The position numbers were made by a program, and so were the translations under genes. A stretch of DNA of 64,000 nt from Allobosea sp. WAO (GTDB taxonomy: Bacteria > Pseudomonadota > Alphaproteobacteria > Rhizobiales > Beijerinckiaceae), in contig NZ_JXTJ01000012.1 of the NCBI RefSeq assembly GCF_001509835.1, positions 1 to 64,000 of the forward strand, read 5' to 3'. Below are positions 1-8,490 of this stretch, piece by piece; the stretch's first letter is position 1; every line of letters begins with the position of its first letter. The notes under the pieces are model-generated. The model had not been told where the DNA came from. It ran no database searches and saw only the letters and a program-made list of their open reading frames with translations.

Positions 1-1941
1 CGGTGGCGCGGCCACGCAGACCACCTCGCCCGCGACCGGCGACTTCTGGCAGACGCCGGAGGGGATTGCGGTGAAGCCGGTCTATACGGCTGAGGACCGC
101 GAGGGGCTTTCCTTCGTCGACAGCCTGCCCGGCCTGCCGCCCTATCTGCGCGGGCCCTACCCGACCATGTATGTCAACCAGCCCTGGACGATCCGGCAAT
201 ATGCCGGCTTCTCCACCGCCGAGGATTCGAACGCCTTCTACCGGAGGAACCTCGCCGCCGGGCAGAAGGGGCTCTCGGTCGCCTTCGATCTTGCCACCCA
301 TCGCGGCTATGACAGCGACCATCCGCGCGTCGGCGGCGATGTCGGCATGGCCGGCGTCGCGATCGATTCGATCTACGACATGCGCACTTTGTTCTCCGGC
401 ATCCCGCTCGGTGAGATGAGCGTCTCGATGACGATGAACGGCGCGGTGCTCCCCGTGCTGGCGCTCTACATCGTCGCCGCGGAAGAACAGGGCGTGCCGG
501 CGGCAAAGCTCTCGGGGACCATCCAGAACGACATCCTCAAGGAGTTCATGGTCCGCAACACCTATATCTATCCGCCCGGCCCCTCGATGCGGATCATCGG
601 CGACATCTTCGCCTATACCTCGGCCAACATGCCGAAGTTCAACTCGATCTCGATCTCCGGCTACCACATGCAGGAGGCCGGGGCGACGCAGGACCTGGAA
701 CTCGGCTACACCCTCGCCGACGGCGTCGAGTATATCCGCGCCGGCCAGCGCGCCGGCCTCAGCGTCGACGTGTTCGCGCCGCGCCTGTCGTTCTTCTGGG
801 CGATCGGCATGAACTTCTTCATGGAGGTCGCCAAGCTCAGGGCGGCAAGGCTGATCTGGGCGAAGCTCGTCAAGGACTTTGGCGCCAAGAACGAGAAGTC
901 GCTGCCGCTGCGCACTCATTGCCAGACCTCCGGCTGGTCGCTGACGGCGCAGGCCGTGTTCAACAATGTGCCGCGCACGATGATCGAGGCGATGGCGGCG
1001 ACGCAAGGGCACACCCAGTCGCTGCACACCAATGCGCTCGACGAGGCGCTCGCCTTGCCGACCGATTTTTCGGCCCGCATCGCCCGCAACACCCAGATCC
1101 TGCTGCAGCAGGAGAGCGGCACGACCCGGATCATCGATCCCTGGGGCGGCTCCTATTATGTCGAGCGATTGACCGCCGAGCTCGCCGCCAAGGCCTGGGC
1201 GCACATCCAGGAAGTCGAGGCGCTGGGCGGCATGGCCAAGGCGATCGAGGCCGGCATCCCGAAGCTGCGGATCGAGGAGGCCGCCGCCAAGACGCAGGCG
1301 CGCATCGATGGCGGCCAGCAGGCGATCATCGGGCGGTCAAGGCGGCGCGGGCCAAGGCGACGGTCGGCGAGATCTCGCTGGCGCTGGAGCGCGTGTTCGG
1401 GCGCCACCGGGCCGAGATCAAGGCGATCTCGGGGGTCTACAAGCGGGAGGTCGGCACGATGAACCCTGCGGTCGCACGGGTGCAGGCGATGACCGAGGCC
1501 TTCGAGGAGGCGGACGGGCGCCGGCCGCGCATCCTCGTCGCCAAGATGGGCCAGGACGGGCATGATCGCGGCCAGAAGGTGATCGCCTCGGCCTTCGCCG
1601 ATCTCGGCTTCGACGTCGATATCGGCCCGCTCTTCGCCACCCCCGAGGAGGCAGCGCGCCAGGGCGTCGAGAACGACGTCCACATCATCGGCGTCTCCTC
1701 GCTCGCCGCCGGCCACCTCACTTTGGTGCCGGAGCTCAAGGCGGCGCTCGCCCAGGCCGGGCGACCCGACATCATGATCGTGGTCGGTGGCGTGATCCCG
1801 CCGCAGGACTTCGAGAGCCTGATCCAGGCCGGCGCCAGCGCGATCTTCCCGCCGGGAACCGTGATCGCCGACGCCGCCGAAAAGCTCCTCGACGAACTCA
1901 ACCGGAACCTCGGATACACCCAGAAATCAGCCGCGGAATGA
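1..1941 (+). pseudogene. mcmA: Methylmalonyl-CoA mutase large subunit, 5'-truncated by the window and disrupted by an internal deletion/frameshift
   Basis: This encoded the B12-dependent isomerisation of (R)-methylmalonyl-CoA to succinyl-CoA (propionate and branched-chain amino acid catabolism). The reading frame enters at base 2 and continues upstream of the window, so GTG 71 is not the start. Mutase catalytic-domain sequence is clear to about base 1330 (ending QQAIIG). It then runs into unrelated sequence with a stop at 1460-1462. From about 1333 the expected continuation ([15 protein letters not shown]) is in another frame, followed by a full cobalamin-binding domain with DxHxxG (DGHDRG), the SSL segment and GG near VVGGVIPP, ending at 1941. 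Compared with family members from memory, roughly 60-65 residues at the end of the catalytic barrel are missing, plus a frame change. The product would be inactive unless this is an assembly error. Confidence 0.85.
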
Positions 1942-1950
1942 GGGAGGCCG

Positions 1951-3048
1951 TCAGTCCCGGGGCGGCACGGTAACGACCGAGCGCGTCCATTCCGCCAGAA
2001 AGCGGGTGCGGCGGGCCTCGTCATAGACCGCGAGCAGGGACGGGCCGATGGTTATCGGCCGGAACAGGCCGGCGCTGATGATCGAGGAGGGGCCGTCGAC
2101 CTCGACCGGCGAGGCGCCGTCGATCGAGAAGAAGAAGGCGCGCTCGCGGCTGATGCGCTGCCCCTCCGGCGACAGGATGAACTCGACGAAGGCGCTGGCG
2201 AGAGCGGGGCGGCGCGCGACCGCGGGGATCATCGCGCCGCGGCTCAGCACCACCGTGTAGTCGCGCGGCAGCACCAGCCGCAGGCGGGCTCCGGCCTTGA
2301 TCCTCGCATAGGCGTAGGAGCCGAGCAGGTTGTAGCCGATCAAGAGGCGCCCGCGCTCCAGCTCGTCCAGAAGCTCGCTGGTGCAGCAATGGACAACGGC
2401 CCGGGCGCGGCCGAAACTCTCGATCAGGCGGCCATAGGCGCTGGTCTGGCGGGCATCCCAGATGGTGAGGAGATAGCCGATGCCGGAGCGACGCGGATCA
2501 TAGGTGCCGATCCGACCGCGATAGACATCCTCCTTCGAGCGCAGCAATTCGGCGAGCTCGACGCGGGTGCGCGGCACGTCCTCGGGCGGGACGGCATCGT
2601 AGTTGTAAGCGATGACGGCGGGCTCGAAGGTGAAGCCGAAGACCTCGTCGCGCCAGTTCGCCCAATGCGGCAAGGCGCGCGCCGCATCCGAGCGCAGCGC
2701 CCGGGCACAGCCGTCATTGGCGAGCTTGACGAGATGGTCGACCGCCGAAGAGAGCAGCACGTCGCCGAGGATCTGCCCCGTCTCGCAGGCTCTTGTGGCG
2801 GCGAGGACGAGGTCGTTGGTGACGTATTCGACATAGGTCACCGCCCAGTTCGGATGACGCTCCTGAAAGCCCTCGATCAGCGGCTGCATGGCGGCGATGT
2901 CGGCGGCGGCGTGGATGGTGAGGGTATCGACCTCGCTCGCCCGCGCCGGGAAGTGCTTCGTGTCCTGGGCGAGGGCAGGGCGGGGGAGCCATGCGAGGGC
3001 GAGGATGATCGTCAGGAGCGCGGCCGGGAGGCTCGGTTTCGTGCACAT
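1951..3048 (-). CDS. Periplasmic ABC-type solute-binding protein coupled to the TctDE sensor operon
   Basis: A 365-residue exported protein with an N-terminal signal peptide (hydrophobic stretch ending in PALAQ). The rest looks like the extracellular solute-binding protein family used for iron and small anions. ATG 3048 overlaps the kinase stop by one base (TGATG); GTG at 3051 is the alternative. It is the last gene of a leftward operon tctD-tctE-this gene, and no ABC permease or ATPase gene is nearby. The placement suggests it presents a ligand to the sensor kinase rather than feeding a transporter; that role is inference. The stop lies 9 bases from the convergent mutase remnant. Confidence 0.8.
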   Translation of the reverse strand: MCTKPSLPAALLTIILALAWLPRPALAQDTKHFPARASEVDTLTIHAAADIAAMQPLIEGFQERHPNWAVTYVEYVTNDLVLAATRACETGQILGDVLLSSAVDHLVKLANDGCARALRSDAARALPHWANWRDEVFGFTFEPAVIAYNYDAVPPEDVPRTRVELAELLRSKEDVYRGRIGTYDPRRSGIGYLLTIWDARQTSAYGRLIESFGRARAVVHCCTSELLDELERGRLLIGYNLLGSYAYARIKAGARLRLVLPRDYTVVLSRGAMIPAVARRPALASAFVEFILSPEGQRISRERAFFFSIDGASPVEVDGPSSIISAGLFRPITIGPSLLAVYDEARRTRFLAEWTRSVVTVPPRD

Positions 3049-4439
3049 CACTGGGCCTCGTCCGGGTCAGCCAAGGGAAAGCTCAGGGCGACGGTGAAGC
3101 CTTTGCCGTCGCGCTCCAGGAAGGAAAGCTGGCCCTGATGGGTTGCGGCGACTTCCGAGGTGATGGCGAGCCCGAGGCCGCCGCTGCGGCGCCCGGACGG
3201 GTCCTTGGCGAAGCGCTGTGTGACCAGCGCCCATTGGCTGCGCGGGATGCCGGGGCCGTCATCATGGACCTCGACGATCGCGGAGGAACCGGAGCGGCGC
3301 AGCGTGATCTCCAGGCGCGCGACAGCGCCGTGCTGGACGGCATTGTCGAGGATGTTGGAGATCGCCTCGCGGACGCTGACGCGATCGCCCCGGATCGGCA
3401 GCGCGGTATCCGGGGCCTCGAAGGAGATCACGATATCGGGGTTGAGTGAGACCGGGACGGTGTTGCGCAAAGCGAGCCTTGCAACCCTGACGAGGTCGAT
3501 GCGCTCGAAGGGGACGGCTTCCCTGCGGTGGATGACCATCGCATGGCTGAGGAGCTGGTTGGTCAGGCGTCCGAGCTGCTTTGTGCGAGCCTGGACCCGT
3601 TCGAGATGATGGCGCTGGCGGCTGGCCTCGGTTTCGTGGGCGAGCAGATCGACCTGCCCGGAAAGCGCCGTCAGCGGCGTCCGGATCTGGTGGGCGGCAT
3701 CGGCGATGAAGCGCTGCATCAGCTCCATGCGCTCGCCGAGCCGGCTCATGAAATGGTTGATCGAGCCGACCAAAGCGCGGATTTCGCGCGGCGTCTCCAG
3801 CGAGAGCGGCGTCAGGTCCTGCGGGTCGCGCTGGGTCAGCGCCGTCTCGATGCGGGTCAAAGGCTTCAGCGAATAGCGCAGCGCGAAGATCACCCCGCCG
3901 AAGGCGATGCCGCTCATGATCAGGACGAGCCCGGTCGCGTTCAAGGTCAGGTCGCGGGCGAGCGAGAAGCGGGCCTCACGGGTCTGGGCGACGACGACCT
4001 GGGCCCAGCCCTGGACGTCGGCGCCGGCGAAGGAGCGCCCGACCGAGGCGATCCGCACCGCGACGTCGCGGAACATGCCGTCGGAAACCACCGGTCGGTC
4101 GCGGCGCTCGCCGCTGGATGCCGGCACGGGCAGATCCGGATAGCCGGTCAGCAATTCGCCCTTCGGCCCGACGAGCCGATAGAAGATGCGGTCGCGATCG
4201 GAGAGGGCGAGCATCTCGAAGGCGGAGAGCGGCAGATCGACCGTGAGCTCGCCGTTCTGGACGGTGAGCGCCTCGGCGATCTGCAGGGCAGCGCCGACCA
4301 GCAGGCGGTCATAGGCCTCGTCGGCTGCCGTGCGGGCGGAGTACCAGGCGAGCGAAGTCAGCCCGGCCGCGCCGACAGCCAGGACCAGGGCGATGGTGAC
4401 TGCAAGCCGCGTGAAGAGAGAGGGATCACGCGCCTTCAT
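3048..4439 (-). CDS. tctE: Sensor histidine kinase, TctE family
   Basis: A 463-residue membrane kinase. TM1 is at about residues 10-32 and is followed by a periplasmic two-component-sensor N-terminal domain of the TctE type. TM2 is about 168-187, then HAMP, then a dimerisation helix with the H-box (AAHQIRTP, His250), and a HATPase domain with DNAVQHG and DDGPGIP motifs. The ATG at 4439 overlaps the end of the response-regulator gene by 14 bases. A longer in-frame start at 4538 would add 33 residues that are not family-like, so it was rejected. It should phosphorylate the adjacent TctD in response to extracellular tricarboxylates; the ligand is inferred from the neighbouring tctCBA. Confidence 0.9.
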   Translation of the reverse strand: MKARDPSLFTRLAVTIALVLAVGAAGLTSLAWYSARTAADEAYDRLLVGAALQIAEALTVQNGELTVDLPLSAFEMLALSDRDRIFYRLVGPKGELLTGYPDLPVPASSGERRDRPVVSDGMFRDVAVRIASVGRSFAGADVQGWAQVVVAQTREARFSLARDLTLNATGLVLIMSGIAFGGVIFALRYSLKPLTRIETALTQRDPQDLTPLSLETPREIRALVGSINHFMSRLGERMELMQRFIADAAHQIRTPLTALSGQVDLLAHETEASRQRHHLERVQARTKQLGRLTNQLLSHAMVIHRREAVPFERIDLVRVARLALRNTVPVSLNPDIVISFEAPDTALPIRGDRVSVREAISNILDNAVQHGAVARLEITLRRSGSSAIVEVHDDGPGIPRSQWALVTQRFAKDPSGRRSGGLGLAITSEVAATHQGQLSFLERDGKGFTVALSFPLADPDEAQ

Positions 4440-5100
4440 GCGCCACCAGTTGATAGCCCAGGCCCCGGATAGTCCGGATCTCGGCCCGCGCGCCTTCGAG
4501 CTTGCGCCTGAGCCTCCCGACATAGAGCTCGATCGCATTGGGGCCGGGGGCCTCGTCGAAGCCGAAGAGCTGGTCTAGCAGCTCGTCCTTGCTGAAGACC
4601 TTGCCCGGCCGCGCCGCCAGGATCTCCAGCAGGGTCAGTTCGCGGCGCTTCAGCCCGACCTCGCGGTTGCCGATGCGCACGACGCGGACATTGCGGTCGA
4701 TCATGATGTCGCCGCAGGCAAGCACATTCGTCGTGTTGCCTTCGCGGCGGCGCAGCAGCACGCGGGCCCGTGCTTCGAGTTCGCGGAAATCGAAGGGCTT
4801 CACGAGATAATCATCGGCGCCGAGATCCAGCGCACTGACCCGGTCCTCGACTTCAGAGCGCGCGGTCAGGACGAGCACCGGGGTCTGCGACTGCTTGCTG
4901 CGCAGACGCTTCAGGATGCTGAAGCCGTCGAGGCCGGGCAGCATGATGTCGAGGATGACGAGATCATAGTTCGTGAAGTCGAGAATCTCGGCGGCGGCCT
5001 GGCCATCGACCTCCCAGTCGACGGCATGACCGCCACGCACGAAGCGCGCGACGATCGCTTCGCCGACATCGCTGGTATCTTCGATCAGCAGGATGCGCAT
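4426..5100 (-). CDS. tctD: OmpR-family response regulator TctD
   Basis: A 224-residue regulator with an N-terminal receiver domain (acidic pocket near residues 7-8, phosphoacceptor Asp51 in LVILDIMLP, Lys101 in LVKPFDF). The C-terminal OmpR/PhoB winged helix ends with YVGRLRRKL and RGLGYQL. It is the first gene of the leftward sensor operon and is divergent from tctC, so it most likely activates tctCBA from sites in the 232-base gap. That gap holds tandem TGACAGCT repeats 11 bases apart, the spacing expected for this family. Function is certain at family level; the Tct assignment rests on context. Confidence 0.93.
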   Translation of the reverse strand: MRILLIEDTSDVGEAIVARFVRGGHAVDWEVDGQAAAEILDFTNYDLVILDIMLPGLDGFSILKRLRSKQSQTPVLVLTARSEVEDRVSALDLGADDYLVKPFDFRELEARARVLLRRREGNTTNVLACGDIMIDRNVRVVRIGNREVGLKRRELTLLEILAARPGKVFSKDELLDQLFGFDEAPGPNAIELYVGRLRRKLEGARAEIRTIRGLGYQLVAHEGA

Positions 5101-5119
5101 GCCGAGGCCAAGACTCCCG

Positions 5120-5138
5120 TGACAGCTTCATGACAGCT
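5120..5138 (-). promoter_or_regulatory. Tandem direct repeat resembling a Pho/OmpR-type box
   Basis: TGACAGCT occurs at 5120-5127 and again at 5131-5138, an 11-base period (one helical turn). On the minus strand it reads CTGTCAT-GAAG-CTGTCAC, close to the PhoB-box layout of two CTGTCA half-sites separated by 4 bases. It lies 20-38 bases upstream of the tctD start codon and about 200 bases upstream of tctC. OmpR-family regulators bind such direct repeats, so autoregulation by TctD or control by PhoB are both possible. Confidence 0.5.
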
Positions 5139-5143
5139 GCCTG

Positions 5144-5170
5144 TCCTATGAGCAAACGCCACTCATAGGA
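5144..5170. promoter_or_regulatory. Perfect 9-bp inverted repeat between tctD and tctC
   Basis: TCCTATGAG (5144-5152) and CTCATAGGA (5162-5170) are exact reverse complements separated by 9 bases. The dyad sits between the tandem TGACAGCT repeats and tctC. No T-run follows, so it looks like an operator rather than a terminator. Confidence 0.5.
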
Positions 5171-5332
5171 AGCATAACAAAAAAACGTTCGGGAGGAAGT
5201 GAGATGAGCGCTCACGAATAGAATTGGCTTACGCACGACTTGTGCGATCTCAAGTTTATGGCTCGATTCAATACAACGACGCGCATCTGCGGCGAATAAT
5301 GTCTGCTGTCTGCGTGAGTATGGGAGGAATAA

Positions 5333-6292
5333 ATGCGATTTGTTTTTGCCGCGATGCTGTTTTGTGCTCTCGGGATCTCCGGCGCAACTGCTGCACCGGA
5401 CAAGACCGAGTGCCTTGTCGGCGCCAAGCCCGGCGGCGGCTTCGACCTGACCTGCCGCCTCGCCGCCAATGCTCTGACGGCCGCCAAGCTGATCGAGCGG
5501 CCGATGGCGGTGACCTATATGGAAGGTGGTGTCGGCGCCGTCGCCTATAACCATGTCGTCGGCACGAGGCCGAGCGATGGTGGGCTGGTGACGGCGACCT
5601 CGTCCGGCTCGGCGCTGCTGCTCGCCCAGAAGAAGTTCGGTCATCACGATGCGACGGCTGTGCGCTGGGTCGCCTCGGTCGGTGCCGATTACGGCATCGT
5701 CGCGGTCGCGGCTAACTCGCCGGTCAAGACGCTGAAGGAGCTGGTCGAGGCCTTCGGCAAGGCGCCGAACGAGTTTCCGGTCGGCGGCGGCGGCGCCGTC
5801 GGCAGCCAGGACTGGATGAAGGCCGCGGTTCTGGCCAAGGCCGCCGGCGTACCCGCCAAGTCGATCCGCTATGTCGCGCTCGAGGGTGGCGGCGCAGTGC
5901 AGACCAATCTGCAGGGCGGCTTCATCAAGATCGCCTCCGGCGACGCTTCGGAGATGGTCGCCAACCACAAGGCGGGCAAGATCCGGATTCTCGCGGTGAT
6001 GTCCGACAAGCGCCTGCCGGGCGATCTCGCCGAGGTCCCGACCGCCAGGGAGCAGGGCTACGACATCGTCTGGCCGATCTGGCGCGGCTTCTATGTCGGG
6101 CCGAAGGTCAGCGATGCCGAGTACGTCTGGTGGGTCGACACCTTCCGCAAGCTCGTGACGACGCCGGAATTCCAGCGCGAGCGCGAGGCCCGCGGCCTCT
6201 ATCCGTTCGACGAGATGGGCCAGGCCTTCCACGACACCGTGCAGAAGGACGTGCAGCGCTTCCGCGACCTCGCCAAGGAAGCCGGCCTCTGA
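5333..6292 (+). CDS. tctC: Tripartite tricarboxylate transporter substrate-binding protein TctC
   Basis: A 319-residue periplasmic binding protein with a cleavable signal peptide (residues 1 to about 21, ending GATAA). The mature protein begins with the TTT-family pattern leading to GAKPGGGFDLTCR. The strong ribosome site GGAGG precedes ATG 5333 by 6 bases. It heads tctC-tctB-tctA and would deliver citrate-like carboxylates to the TctAB membrane complex. A disulfide between the Cys in ECLVG and the Cys in LTCR is plausible. The exact ligand cannot be read from the sequence. Confidence 0.93.
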   Translation: MRFVFAAMLFCALGISGATAAPDKTECLVGAKPGGGFDLTCRLAANALTAAKLIERPMAVTYMEGGVGAVAYNHVVGTRPSDGGLVTATSSGSALLLAQKKFGHHDATAVRWVASVGADYGIVAVAANSPVKTLKELVEAFGKAPNEFPVGGGGAVGSQDWMKAAVLAKAAGVPAKSIRYVALEGGGAVQTNLQGGFIKIASGDASEMVANHKAGKIRILAVMSDKRLPGDLAEVPTAREQGYDIVWPIWRGFYVGPKVSDAEYVWWVDTFRKLVTTPEFQREREARGLYPFDEMGQAFHDTVQKDVQRFRDLAKEAGL

Positions 6293-6323
6293 GCCGCGAT
6301 CAAGCATGACGGGAGGAGAAGAC

Positions 6324-6788
6324 ATGGCGCACGCGACGCCGACGACGAACCGCTCGGGGAAGATCGCGGCCGCGATCCTGCTTGCCATCGCAATCGGGCT
6401 GGGGGGGGCCGCGACGCAGATCGACTATGCCTTCTCCTCCGACCCGCTCGGGCCGAAGGCCGTGCCGCTGATCCTGTCGGGGGCGCTGGCGCTGTTCGCG
6501 CTCTACTACTGGTTCCGGCCGGGCGAGGCCGAGGCCTTCCCGCAAGGGCCGCTGCTGTTGCGCAGCCTTTGCTTCATCGTGACCTGCTTCGCCACGGTGG
6601 CGCTGCTCGACCTCGTCGGCTTCCTGCCGGCGATGACCGTGCTGATCGGCGTCACCGCCTATCTCTTCGGCGCGACCGTGCCGGGCGCGGCCTTCATCGG
6701 CGTCGCCCAGGCGGCGTTCTGGTTCATCTGCTTCAAATACGCGCTCGGCACCTATCTGCCGATGGGCACGCTGTTCTCGGGGGGCTGA
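6324..6788 (+). CDS. tctB: Tripartite tricarboxylate transporter small membrane protein TctB
   Basis: A 154-residue protein with four predicted membrane segments (near residues 14-32, 44-62, 78-100 and 107-145, the last region holding two). This matches the DUF1468/TctB small subunit. ATG 6324 is chosen because GGGAGGAG lies just upstream; an ATG at 6306 precedes the ribosome site. It lies 31 bases after tctC and 4 bases before tctA. TctB pairs with TctA as the permease. Confidence 0.9.
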   Translation: MAHATPTTNRSGKIAAAILLAIAIGLGGAATQIDYAFSSDPLGPKAVPLILSGALALFALYYWFRPGEAEAFPQGPLLLRSLCFIVTCFATVALLDLVGFLPAMTVLIGVTAYLFGATVPGAAFIGVAQAAFWFICFKYALGTYLPMGTLFSGG

Positions 6789-6792
6789 GACG

Positions 6793-8310
6793 ATGTCGCT
6801 CGACTATCTCTGGACCGGCTTCAGTGTCGCCCTGCAGCCGCAGAATCTCGCCTTCGGCCTGATCGGCTGCTTCCTCGGCACGATCATCGGCGCGCTGCCG
6901 GCGATCGGCCCGATCAACGGCATCGCGCTGCTCCTGCCGATCGCCTTCGCCGCCAAGCTGCCGCCGGAAAGCACGATGATCCTGCTGGCGGCCGTCTATT
7001 ACGGCGCCGAATATGGCGGGCGGATCTCCTCGATCCTGCTCAACGTGCCCGGCGATGCCGGGGCGGTGATGACCGCTGTCGACGGCTATCCGGCGGCGCG
7101 CCAGGGCCGGGCGGCCGAGGCGCTGACGATATCGGCGCTATCCTCCTTCGTCGGCGGCATTCTCGCCGTGATCGGCCTGACCTTCTTTGCGCCGGCGCTC
7201 GGGCTGATCGCGATCAAGTTCGGCCCGGCCGAATATGTCGCGCTGATGGTCTTCGCCTTCGCGACGCTCGCCTCGATGGTGGGACATGAGCCGATCAAGA
7301 CATTGATCGGCTGTACGCTCGGCCTGTTGCTGACGACGATCGGGCTCGATCCGACCTCGGGGGCCTATCGCTTCACCCTCGACCAGCCGGAGCTGCATGA
7401 CGGGATCGAATTCATCATCCTCGTCATCGGCCTGTTCTCGATCTCCGAGGTGCTGCTGATGCTGGAGCACCAGATGGCCGGCCGGTTGAAGCCGATCCCG
7501 GTCGGGAAGGGTTTTCCGAGCTGGGCTGACATCAAGGCCTCGTTCTGGCCGACGATCCGCAGCTCGGCGAGCGGCTTCGTCATCGGTGTGTTGCCGGGGA
7601 CCGGGGCCTCGGTCGCGAGCGCCGTCGCCTACACCACCGAGAAGCGGCTGCTCGACCGCGGCACCTTCGGCAAGGGCGATCTGCGCGGCATCGCGGCGCC
7701 CGAGGCCGCCAACAACGCGGCGGCGGGCGGTGCCTTCGTGCCGATGCTGACCCTCGGCGTGCCGGGTTCTGGAACGACGGCGGTGATGCTGGGCGCGCTG
7801 ATGCTCTACAACATCACCCCGGGGCCGCAGCTCTTCACCGAGAGGCCGGAGATCGCCGGCGGACTGATCGCCTCGATGTATGTCGGCAACGTCCTCCTGC
7901 TGCTGATGAACATCCCGCTGATCGGCGTCTTCGCGCGGATGTTGCAGGTGCCGAACATGTGGTTGATCCCGGCGATCGTCATTCTCTCGGTGCTCGGCGT
8001 CTACACGGCCTATTCCAGCGTGATGTCGGTGCTGATCATGCTCGGCATCGGGGTCGTCGGATGGGGCCTGCGCAAGCTCGGCTTCGACATGGCGCCGATC
8101 GTGCTGGGCTTCGTCCTCGGCAAGGTGCTGGAGACCAATCTGCGCAATGCGCTGGCGATTTCCGGCGGAGACCCTTCGATCCTCGTCGACAGTGCGATCT
8201 CGATCATCCTGTGGATCGCGGCGGCGCTGATCGTCGCCCTGCCCTGGTGGCTCGCACGCCGGAAGAGGGCAGGGAAGATGGCGCCGCTCTCCGCCGAGGC
8301 GTCCGGCTGA
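6793..8310 (+). CDS. tctA: Tripartite tricarboxylate transporter large permease TctA
   Basis: A 505-residue polytopic membrane protein of about the usual TctA length. It carries the conserved glycine-rich segments GTIIGALPAIGP near the N terminus, YYGAEYGGRISSILLNVPG near residue 75, and GVLPGTGASVASAVAY plus AAPEAANNAAAGGAFVP in the middle. It is last in the tctCBA operon and uses the ion gradient to import the TctC-bound carboxylate. A basic tail (LARRKRAGK) should be cytoplasmic. Confidence 0.95.
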   Translation: MSLDYLWTGFSVALQPQNLAFGLIGCFLGTIIGALPAIGPINGIALLLPIAFAAKLPPESTMILLAAVYYGAEYGGRISSILLNVPGDAGAVMTAVDGYPAARQGRAAEALTISALSSFVGGILAVIGLTFFAPALGLIAIKFGPAEYVALMVFAFATLASMVGHEPIKTLIGCTLGLLLTTIGLDPTSGAYRFTLDQPELHDGIEFIILVIGLFSISEVLLMLEHQMAGRLKPIPVGKGFPSWADIKASFWPTIRSSASGFVIGVLPGTGASVASAVAYTTEKRLLDRGTFGKGDLRGIAAPEAANNAAAGGAFVPMLTLGVPGSGTTAVMLGALMLYNITPGPQLFTERPEIAGGLIASMYVGNVLLLLMNIPLIGVFARMLQVPNMWLIPAIVILSVLGVYTAYSSVMSVLIMLGIGVVGWGLRKLGFDMAPIVLGFVLGKVLETNLRNALAISGGDPSILVDSAISIILWIAAALIVALPWWLARRKRAGKMAPLSAEASG

Positions 8311-8490
8311 GGCCGGAAGCAGCGGGCCTGGCAGGTGCGGGCAACCGTACCGGCCGGGTCCTGCGCGCTGAAGCGTCGCGGCCTGTTCACGACCCCGCCG
8401 CAGCCACGACCCTGGCTCAAAGCGCCTTCATACGGGATGATCGGATATCCGGCCGATCACCGAGCGATCGCGCCGCGCTGGGAGATCGCT

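Noticed and set aside
4964-6388. A 474-codon open frame opposite tctC
   Set aside because: It covers the tctC gene and the promoter gap on the wrong strand and has no recognisable motifs.
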